Assembly (NCBI GenBank): GCA_025531455.1
Contig: JAMYHL010000006.1
Coordinates: 806,001-870,000, forward strand
Source: Apiotrichum sp. Y4204
Taxonomy: Eukaryota; Basidiomycota; Tremellomycetes; Trichosporonales; Trichosporonaceae
Direction of reading: 5' to 3'
Length of the DNA stretch: 64,000 nucleotides
Shown here: in pieces, positions 56,491 through 64,000 of the stretch
Numbering within the stretch: position 1 is the first letter of the stretch
Layout of the letters: every line of letters begins with the position of its first letter
Notes under the pieces: generated by a model
Databases searched by the model: none
Seen by the model: only the letters and a program-made list of their open reading frames with translations
Told to the model about the DNA's origin: nothing
Program-made: the position numbers and the translations under genes

Positions 56491-58392
56491 CTACTCGTCG
56501 GGTGCGGGGTTCTTCCGCGGCCGGCCCCTCCGCTTCGGCGTGGTCTTGGTCGTCTCTGTGCTCTCGGCGCTTTTGGTCTCTGCGGGAGACTTGCGTGCGC
56601 GGCCGCGTTTGGGCTTCTCGGCGGTTTCGATAGACGCTGCACCCTCGCTGTCGGTGTTCGTCCCGGCAGCCTTCCGGCCCCGGCGCTTCGGCTTCTCGGT
56701 CTCCGCGGGCGGGACGCGAGCCTTGCGAGGGCTTGCACTGCTCTTGTCGGTGATCTCGGAGGAATCAATCTGCGTCTGTGATATCCCCCCCGTCGACACC
56801 GGCACCAGATCCGGCGTCGCGCTCCATGCCTGGATAGTGCGCGTGTACGCCGGCGTCTCCTCCTCGACGACTCTGCGCGGGGGACGAGGAGCCGTATCCC
56901 TCCCCTCCCGCACAGGCTTCTTCCTAACCAGCCATTCCTCTCCTTCCGAAAGTTCCGGAATCCCGCTCCCGTCTTTATCGAGGTGTGCGCGCCACCAGCG
57001 CATCTCGTCGTCGCTCGCGCGTCCAAACGCCGCGAGACGCCGTGCCAGCACTTCCGCTTTTGTTATCCGGGACTTTTTCCACGTCAACACCGTCTTCGGC
57101 TCGGGATACGCGCTTGCTGAACTTCCTGAGCTTTCTGAGCTTGCGGCATCTTCCCGCCAGGCAGGATTGGGCACTTCTTTGGCGAGCTGCACGCGGGGCA
57201 GCTTGTCCAGGAAGCGCGCGTACAGTCTCCGCCGGAGACGTCCCCCGAAATGCCGCGGATCGCTCCACAGCCGGCTGTTGCCCTGTACGACTGCGGCGCG
57301 GGGTTTCGGGTACGCGTCTGGCGGCGAGCCGTAGCGCGTGTATTTTGGAAACACGCGGGCCAGGCCGGGCGGGATGAACGCGTAGGAAGGAAGGGAGCGG
57401 GGGTCGGCGAGAGACGCTCCAGAGTCGGTATTCGCGAGGCCGGCAAAGAGGCGGAGTGTTTCCTCGAGCCCGCGGCCTTCCCACCCCGTCGCGGTGCCGT
57501 GCGGATTGGGCGGTATGGTGATTGGGACGCCGCACGTGTCCCAGTCTCTCAGCCAGCGCTCGCGGTCGCGGTTCACGAGGCGGACGAGGGGGAGGGGCTT
57601 GAGCCGCCCGCGCTCGGACATCTCGGTGGTGACCACCACCAGCGGGCGTAGGACTGGCGGCAGCGGCTGCAGCGGTAGTGGCGGGTAGGCTGGTGGTCGC
57701 GGGGTCGGCTGGGGCAGGTCTGGGAGCTTTACTGATACGGCGGTGAGTGCCGGCTCGTGTGGTTTGCGCGCCCAGTCCTGAGATGGTATGGGAGACGACA
57801 GGGTGATTCTCTGAATGTCAGACTGTGCGTAGGTTGTCAACTGTATGCTACCTACCTTGATGACCTTCCACCGCACCTTGCCCGACTGCGCGTATGCCTG
57901 CGAGAGGAGCCGCTCAAACGCGTGTGGGTGGCACGCGACAGCCGCCCGCAGCTGGTTGAGTCCCTGGGGAGTGAGCTTGAGAAGGAGTTGAAATGAGAAC
58001 AGAGAGCTATGCCGATCAAACACAGCTCACACGCATCTCCCGCTACTCACAGTTTTGGCCTGCTGGATCTCGCGGTACTTTCGTTCCCTCGCAGCCGCAT
58101 ACACTTCCCAGCGCTTCTCCAGTGTGTCCTTGGAAGTGGGACTACTCCCCTCTCCACTTCCGCCCGCTCTCCCATCTTCTCGTTCCATCTTCTCGCTTCC
58201 CGCCCGCAACCTCGGAGGTCCCTCAGGTGGCGGGGGCAGCGGCCGCCCAAGCTGCCGCAATAACCGCTTGTACGGGGGCACGATCTGCGTCCACACGTGC
58301 GGGTCCGGCACGTAGCGCATGTTCCGCAGGAAGAAGCGGTACAGCTCCCGCGGGGGCGCGACGCGCGGTAGCGGCCGCAGACTTGGCGGCAT
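56491..58392 (-). CDS. LYR-motif protein with C-terminal AT-hooks
   Basis: Three exons on the minus strand: 58392-58051, 57963-57856 and 57810-56491, giving about 589 aa; introns 87 and 45 nt. Near the N-terminus (residues 15-45) the segment RELYRFFLRNMRYVPDPHVW followed by PYKRLLRQ has the LYR...F pattern of the complex I LYR family, small mitochondrial proteins that bind the acyl carrier protein and assist assembly or iron-sulfur delivery. A Pro-rich middle and Arg/Trp-rich segments (RFLDKLPRVQLAKEVPNPAW, KKSRITKAEVLARRLAAFG) follow. The last 90 residues carry three AT-hook-like cores (KRRGRK, KRGRARK, RRGRPRK), a DNA minor-groove motif more usual in nuclear proteins. The combination is odd. 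The second intron is stop-free and in frame. Function is unknown; the LYR call is tentative. Confidence 0.65.
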
Positions 58393-58730
58393 CGTGTGAG
58401 AGGGTGTGATGGCGACGAGAGAGGGATGTTGTTTGTGGTCTTGTGGCCTTGTGGTCGTCGAAAATTCCTGGAGGTGGAGGTGTGCATTAGCAGCGCATTT
58501 AGGATGCATTTTGTAATATTATTAGGATTTTATGCTATTCACAAAGCTTCACGCGACGCCCGCGTGTTCGGCCCGGCGCGTGTCACGAGTCGCGTGTCGC
58601 GTCCGTCAACGCCTCAGCAGCAGCAGCCAGCGGCCAGCGAACTCTGTTTGACACGCCGCTCTCACAACATCCACGACATCCCGCTTCACCTCACCCACAC
58701 GACGCCCACACCCGCTACGACTTTGACACG
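58393..58730. other. Divergent promoter region
   Basis: Shared upstream region of the LYR/AT-hook gene (-) and dynein intermediate chain (+). No core-promoter element stands out. Confidence 0.4.
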
Positions 58731-61018
58731 ATGGCAGAACGGCGCAGACAGGAAATGGAGGCGAAGCGCGCCAAGCTCGCGGAGCTCCGGCGCGCGCGTG
58801 AGGAGCGCATGCGGGCGGCGCAGGCGGCCGAGAGCGGCGCGGCGGCGACACAGGTGCGTGAAGTGAGGCGATGGGGTCATGCCTCTGGATTGTGGTTTGG
58901 CGTTATCTTCGCTCGGGATAACGAACAGCTATCATTCCCTTCTCTTTGTTCTCCCTGCCACTCTCTCCCCATCCCCACGCAATGGCCCGTGCTAACCCCA
59001 GCCGCTGACGGCGCGGAAAGACGTCAACGACCTCGTCGAGTCGCTTCTGTCGCCCGCGCGTCCGTCGACACCTCACTCTGGCCCATCCCGTGCCGCCTCC
59101 TCTCTCGCGGGAGCGATCGCCACAGGTACCTCACCTGTTCCCGCCAGCGGACAGAGCACGCCAGCCAGCGCGCCGGGGACGCCGGCGGGGCATGCGAGTC
59201 GGCTGAGCAATGAGAATGTGTTTGGGCGCGAGTGAGTCTTGTCCTGTCGATCGGTTCGCGCTGACAGCAGAGAGGTGCAGACGCCGGTCGTACAGGTCGA
59301 GTATGTCGACCAGTACACGGAGATGTACGACATGCCTTCCAAGGTGAGAAGAAATGTTATTGCATGCCTGACGCGCAGTTCATCAAGCCCGAGACGTACT
59401 CGAAGGCGGTGCAGACGGCGATGGTGTCGAGTGCGGCGGGGCCAGACGACAGTGGCGAGGAGTACTCTGGGCGGACGTTTGCGGGGCGCGAGACGGAGGA
59501 GGAGCTGCGGACGCGGATCGTCGCGGAGATGGACGAGGAGCGGCGCGTGCTCGAAAAGGAGCTCAAGGAGCTCAAGGAGAAGACGGACAACCTCCAGCTC
59601 CACCCGCTTCCTGAAGACCAGCGGCAGGCCATTTTTGCCGCCCCTGATTTCAGTGCCTTTATTGAGGGCAGCTCGCGCATCGTCCAGCGCGCACTCAGCG
59701 ACGGATACGACTATATCAAGGACTACACTATTGGCGGCGACAGCGGATAGTGGGTGTACAAATTGGGGCGCTTGCTGACAGCAGTGACGCAAACGAGGGC
59801 CAAAAGGTGAAGCTGTTGTGTGCGTTTGCGGATGACAGGTGGACCAGCGGGCGCAGTGTGACCGACCTCGACTGGTCATCAAAGGTGAGATATGTGCTAC
59901 GAGTTATCTGACAGCAGTTTCCCGAGCTCGCGGTCGCGTCGTACAACCGGAACCCGTCGGCACCAAACGACCCGGATGGCCTGGCATGTGTGTGGAACCT
60001 GCATCTCCTCGAGCGGCCAGAGTTCATCTTCCACTCGCCGTCTGATCTCCTGAGCGTCACCTTCTCCCCATTCCACCCGACGCTCATCTTTGGCGGATCC
60101 TACTCTGGCCAGGTGCTGCTGTGGGACACGCGCGCCAAGCACCTTCCGGTGCTCAAGACGCCGCTCTCCGCATCGGGCCACACGTACCCCATCTACAGCA
60201 TGAGGATGGTCGGCACGCAGAACGCCAACAACCTCATCACGGCGTCGACGGACGGCCTCGTATGCTCGTGGCAGGCCGACATGCTGTCTCAGCCGCAGGA
60301 AGCGCTGCTGCTCTCCGTCCCTTCAGCGCACAATAAGACGGACGAGGTGTCGATAGCGTGCTTTGACTTTGCCGAGAACGAGACTGCCACATTCTGGGTC
60401 GGCACGGAGGAGGGCTCCGTCTACCAGGCCAACCGGTACGACCGTGCCAGCGCCAAGGCAGGCCTTAGCTCGGAGGACGCGTACCGCGGACACGCTGGCC
60501 CCATCACGGGCATAGACTTCCATCCGGCCTCGGGCTCTATCGACTTTTCCGACCTCTTCCTGACCTCGAGTGTCGACTGGACAGTCAAGCTGTGGCGCGC
60601 CAAGGGCGGGACGCGCAGCGTGCAGGCGCCGCTGCACTCGTTTGAGAGTGCGGACGACTATGTCTTTGACGTCGCATGGCACCCGAAGCACCCCGCGCTC
60701 TTTGGTGCGGTGGACGGCACGGGCAAGTTTGACCTGTGGGACCTGAATGCCGACGTCGAGGTGCCGCTGGTGAGCACGCAGGTGTGTTCGCGCGCACTCA
60801 ACAAGCTTGCGTGGGAGCGCGGGCCAAATCCCCGCAAGGTCGGTCTCGGCGGCAGCGACGGCACGCTGTACGTGTACGATGTGGCGGACAAGGTGGCGAC
60901 GCCGCGCGAAAACGAGTGGGTCGAGCTCCAGAAGACGGTGCAGAACCTCGCGGCCGACCAGGTCCCTGCCCCCAGCACCATCACTTCCACCACGCACGAC
61001 TTGCCGCGGTACCGCTAA
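58731..61018 (+). CDS. Cytoplasmic dynein intermediate chain
   Basis: Six exons: 58731-58853, 59002-59231, 59271-59343, 59379-59749, 59785-59884 and 59918-61018, giving 665 aa; introns 148, 39, 35, 35 and 33 nt. It is the cargo- and dynactin-binding subunit of cytoplasmic dynein. The N-terminus is a charged single helix (MAERRRQEMEAKRAKLAELRR) that binds p150/NudE, followed by a Ser/Pro linker and a short light-chain-binding segment around VQTPVVQVEYVDQYTEMYD. A helical region (RVLEKELKELKEKTDNL, FSAFIEGSSRIVQRALSDGYDY) precedes a C-terminal WD40 propeller with WNLHLLERPEF, GGSYSGQVLLWDTR, YRGHAGPITGIDFHP and SSVDWTVKLWR. Four of its introns end in or next to the sequence CTGACAGCAG or a close variant. 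Complete gene. Confidence 0.93.
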
Positions 61019-61299
61019 GCAGTAGAAACAAGAGTACAGGGTTCCGCGCTCTGCGGTTCCCGTAGCTGTCCCTGGTGTCGCGCAGCGACACGCACATAAC
61101 GATACATGACTCGTCTCCCCCGCCGTAATGCTCTATGTAATGCCTGTGACTAGACTCGAAGCGGACATGGCGCAGCGCGGGCCGTGGTGCGAGCGAGGAT
61201 GAGCCGAGCCCAGCGGGGCAAAGGATGATGAGCAGCGAACAACGCGCTCCACACCTTGTGCGCCCACTCACCCGCTGCGACTAGAAAGCCACCATCTCC
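61019..61299. other. Convergent intergenic region
   Basis: 3' flanks of dynein intermediate chain (+) and ATG27 (-). No feature recognised. Confidence 0.4.
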
Positions 61300-62195
61300 C
61301 TAACCGAGCGAGCTGTATCCCCCGCGACCAGTGGACGTGCGGACATTGGACACGAGGTGTCCGCCGAGATCGCGCGCGAGGTTGGGCAGCTCGCGCCAAA
61401 AGTCGCGGTGCGGGACCAGGTCCCACCCGCGCGCAGAGTACTGCTGGTGGTTGTAGACGATGCCAATGACAAAGTATGCGAGCAGCACAAAAAAGAACGT
61501 CCAGAACATAAAGTTGATAAAGCCGAAAAAGCCCCAGCCCTTGGACGGCGCGGCGGGCGCGTCTGGCTCGGGCTCGGGCGAGTCGTCCTTTGTGCACACT
61601 GTCGGCGTCTTCCACTCGACCTTGAGCGTGCCGGCAGTGTAGCTATCCAGGACGGGCTCCGACTCGGACTCGGCACATTTGAGATTCAGCTCGAACGACT
61701 GCGCGAGGCTTCTGTCAGCTAGTTAATTAAATGTTGCACGCACCCGGCAAAGTCGCCGCCCTTTGTTGAGAGGCGGAGGCCGCCGTCGACGCGCGCAACG
61801 TCCGGGTCCTCGCCCTTCCACAGCGGAATCACGGCCGTCACGCGGTCCTTGGGCTTGGCCGTCTCCTTGTGGTTGATGAGCGTGAGGCATGCCTGCGTGC
61901 CCTCGGGACACTGGGGTCAGATAAACTCTCCAAGCTGAACACCACCACGACTCTGAATGGCACCCACCTGGTCCTCGTCGTCCCCCTTGCGCTCAATCTT
62001 CCCGCAAACATCAAACCGCACCAGCGCCTCGTTTGTCGTCGGCGGCGTGTCCGTCTTCTTGCTTGCCGAGTGCGTGCCCTTTAGCGACGAGAGGTCGTAT
62101 GTCCGCCCGTCGAGCGATACGCTGCCGCACGACCAGGCGAGCGCCGAGGGCAGAAATGCGAGCGGGAGGAATGGGACGAGCGGGCGGAGCTTCAT
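61300..62195 (-). CDS. ATG27: Autophagy-related protein 27
   Basis: Three exons on the minus strand: 62195-61968, 61910-61744 and 61711-61300, giving 268 aa, close to yeast Atg27 (271). Introns are 57 and 32 nt. A signal peptide (MKLRPLVPFLPLAFLPSALAW) leads to a cysteine-containing mannose-6-phosphate-receptor-like luminal domain (C in SCGSVS, FDVCGK, GTQACLTL, LNLKCAES, PTVCTKD). A single transmembrane helix (FFGFINFMFWTFFFVLLAYFV) is followed by the family block YSARGWDLVPHRDFWRELP. The cytosolic tail ends GGYSSLG, which contains a YxxΦ sorting signal (YSSL), as the YSAV of yeast Atg27 does. The protein cycles Golgi, endosomes and vacuole and helps supply Atg9 membranes for autophagosomes. 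Confidence 0.9.
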
Positions 62196-62648
62196 TGCGA
62201 ATGCCGTAGTAGTTGGTGGTGTTGGAGGATAGAGAGTAGAACGATAAAAGTGATGGGGAGATGCAGATGTCGATTCCACCAAAATGTCCGCGGCCATCGT
62301 GAGCGTCATCGACCAAATCAGCGATGCCGCGGCCCACTTGGTGCAGTGGCGCAGTGGCAGTGGCGGCACACGTGTCGCTGACGTGCTGCCAGGACAGGGT
62401 CGGCCAGGCCACAACAAGCACAAACAATGCATCCACAAACAATGCATCCACAAACAATGCATCCCCAAATCCTCCAGGCCTCCAGGCAACGCATCAAGAA
62501 CTACATGTTGCATCATAAGCACCAACTATTGACTATGTACGGTGTAAAATATCAGACAGGTATCGGAACAGCAAAACAAGGGTATCGGCGGAATTGCACA
62601 CTACAGCCGCCATCAACGTCCACGCCTCATACCTCATCGCATCATTCA
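62196..62648. other. Intergenic region with tandem repeat
   Basis: Promoter of ATG27 (-) and 3' flank of the kleisin gene (-). It contains three perfect 15-bp units, listed separately. Confidence 0.5.
62419..62463. repeat. Three perfect 15-bp tandem repeats
   Basis: The unit CACAAACAATGCATC occurs three times without mismatch. It lies in the ATG27 upstream region. Confidence 0.9.
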
Positions 62649-64000
62649 TTACACCTGGAAGAGACGCTCCTTGCCGCGCACGGCAATGTTGCCAAACGGC
62701 TTCTGCTGGTCGAGGCGGACGCAGTCGCGCGTGCCAAGGACAAGAAGCTCGAAGAAGAAGGCCGAGGCCGCGCGCTTGGAAGCACCGCGGGCGACCTTGT
62801 CAAAGTTGACAACCTTGTCCGCGTCCTCCGCCTCAATGGCGTCGAGCTCGTGCCGCAACAGGCCCATTGCCATGCTTGTTGTCTTCGAAAAGCCGCCCGT
62901 CTGCTGAGACTCGGCAGCGCTCTTACTCGGCGTGCCGAGCTCAGACGCCTGGGTCTCCTCCTGTGTTGCCTTGCCCGACCGCGGGTCGAACATGGCAAGC
63001 GGGTACTCGCCGTCGTCGGGAATGACAGACATGGCGCGGATGGACGGCGCCACGGAAGACATGCGATGCGGTTGCCGCGGTGGGGTGAAGGGGGCAAAGT
63101 CGAATCCGCCCTCTGCCGGAGGCTCAAATGTGTCGCCACCTCCAAAGTCGAGGTCAAACCCGCCGAGACCCTCAGACGGCTGGCGGCTCTGGCGACGGCC
63201 TGCCTCGACGTCCTCCTCCTGCTCCACAGTCCCCAGGCGCGGGCGCTTCGCGGCGGCCTGCTCCTCTACTTCATCCACGCCGCGGTGGCGGCGGAGCACA
63301 TTCGTGTTGAAGAGGAAAAGGTCGCTCAGCTCCGGAGCGAGGCCAGCGGGACCGGCAAAGAAGAGCACCTCCGAATCGACCTTGATGTTCGGGAGGAAGT
63401 GCTTGGCCGGGTTCTCAAAGACATCTGCCAAGCGGACAGACTCGGGATCGGCGGGGATGAACCGCTCCACCGTGAGGATGTTGCTCTCGTCCTCGTTGGG
63501 GGCCGCAAACTCCTCGTCCGGGAGCTCGAGCTCGTCGTCGGCACGGACAATGCGGACGCGCTTCGGCTTTGCCTGGCCCTGCACCTCGGCAATGCGCTTG
63601 GCTGTCCGCGGGGTGACATCGACAGTCGAGGGCGGCGGCGACTCCGGTGGAGGAGTAGAAAGGGCACTTGTCTCGCGACGAGTGCGCTCGGGGTCGGGCT
63701 GCTCAGCGACGAGGTCAGGAACATCATTGATGTTGTCGAGATCAAGCTCGAGATCGATGCCTCCGAAGTCGTGCTGCTCATCGAGCTCCATGGGCTGGTC
63801 GAGGCCTTCGCCGCCAGGACCAGGAGAGAGCATCGGAAGAAGCGACTTTGAGCGGCTGCGCTCGCTCCGCGCGTCACGACCGTGTTCCATGGACATGTCC
63901 CAGTCGTCGTGGATGATATCCAGGTCGATTCCACCAAAGTCCTGCGAGTCGAGGTGCGACGTCTCCTCGTGGGACCCGGCGCGCGACTGGCTGTCGTCAC
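62649..64000 (-). CDS. RAD21: Cohesin kleisin Rad21/Scc1, 5' part beyond window
   Basis: Partial: the frame is open to the right edge and the N-terminal Smc3-binding region lies outside, so 449 residues are visible in a single exon. Rad21/Scc1 closes the Smc1-Smc3 ring and is cut by separase at anaphase. Visible parts are acidic repeats (QDFGGIDLDI, HDFGGIDLELDLDN), the central conserved segment (RTAKRIAEVQGQAKPKRVRIVRADDELELPDEEF, cited in parts: KPKRVRIVRADDELELPDE), PAGLAPELSDLFLFNTNVL, and the C-terminal winged helix (TTSMAMGLLRHELDAIEAED, ASAFFFELLVLGTRDCVRLD, GNIAVRGKERLF) that binds the Smc1 head. The meiotic paralog Rec8 is a possible alternative, but the helix and central motif fit Rad21 better. 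Confidence 0.88.
   Translation of the reverse strand, partial: DDSQSRAGSHEETSHLDSQDFGGIDLDIIHDDWDMSMEHGRDARSERSRSKSLLPMLSPGPGGEGLDQPMELDEQHDFGGIDLELDLDNINDVPDLVAEQPDPERTRRETSALSTPPPESPPPSTVDVTPRTAKRIAEVQGQAKPKRVRIVRADDELELPDEEFAAPNEDESNILTVERFIPADPESVRLADVFENPAKHFLPNIKVDSEVLFFAGPAGLAPELSDLFLFNTNVLRRHRGVDEVEEQAAAKRPRLGTVEQEEDVEAGRRQSRQPSEGLGGFDLDFGGGDTFEPPAEGGFDFAPFTPPRQPHRMSSVAPSIRAMSVIPDDGEYPLAMFDPRSGKATQEETQASELGTPSKSAAESQQTGGFSKTTSMAMGLLRHELDAIEAEDADKVVNFDKVARGASKRAASAFFFELLVLGTRDCVRLDQQKPFGNIAVRGKERLFQV

Noticed and set aside
62427..63851. Plus-strand open frame of 474 codons
   Set aside because: Antisense to the Rad21 kleisin gene, which has the recognisable motifs.
1..64000. tRNA genes, rRNA genes, CRISPR arrays, intact transposons
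   Set aside because: No tRNA T-loop with matching acceptor stem, no direct-repeat/spacer array and no transposase, integrase or reverse transcriptase motif was found by eye. A covariance-model scan would be decisive for tRNAs and other RNAs.

Overview
The window is chromosomal DNA of a GC-rich, intron-rich basidiomycete yeast. Nearly every gene carries several GT-AG introns, mostly 32-60 nt, with CTGAC or CTAAC branch sites lying very close to the acceptor. The proteins (BTB-domain protein, DUF3759/CipC-like protein, kleisin, Rim13-type calpain) fit a Tremellomycete, probably Trichosporonales. That placement is inference from protein style and intron structure, not from a marker gene. There are no bacterial-type operons, CRISPR arrays, rRNA genes or intact transposons.

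Layout, left to right. From 0-9 kb: a BTB protein (+), two unrecognised proteins (-), a HIT hydrolase (+) and a DNAJC8/Spf31-like J protein (-). From 9-20 kb: TFIIF alpha subunit (+), ribosomal protein eL37 (-), a CipC-like small protein (+), phenylalanyl-tRNA synthetase beta subunit (-) and an ER protein disulfide isomerase ending in RDEL (-). A 2.7 kb gene-free divergent region follows. From 22-37 kb: an AN1 zinc finger protein (+) whose start codon is split by an intron, a YPR097W-type PX protein (+), tRNA-splicing endonuclease subunit Sen2 (-), an unrecognised protein (-) and the SWI/SNF subunit Snf5 (-). From 37-46 kb: riboflavin synthase (+), a CWF19L1/Drn1-like protein (-), the splicing regulator RNPS1 (-), a coiled-coil protein (-) and a 64-aa protein (+). 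From 46-64 kb: the pH-response calpain Rim13/PalB (-), mitochondrial porin VDAC (-), an ALKBH7-like dioxygenase (-), riboflavin kinase (+), an LYR-motif/AT-hook protein (-), dynein intermediate chain (+), Atg27 (-) and the C-terminal part of the cohesin kleisin Rad21/Scc1 (-), which runs off the right edge.

Most genes are housekeeping and not functionally clustered. Weak themes are RNA processing (Spf31, Sen2, Drn1, RNPS1) and flavin metabolism (riboflavin synthase and riboflavin kinase about 17 kb apart). Exon coordinates below were derived by hand from splice sites, reading frame and protein-family conservation. No transcript evidence was available.

The most distinctive signal is intron architecture: a split AT|G start codon, first exons of 3 and 4 nt, several introns of exactly 32 nt, branch sites abutting the acceptor, and three stop-free introns of length divisible by three. 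I found no convincing previously undescribed multi-gene system.
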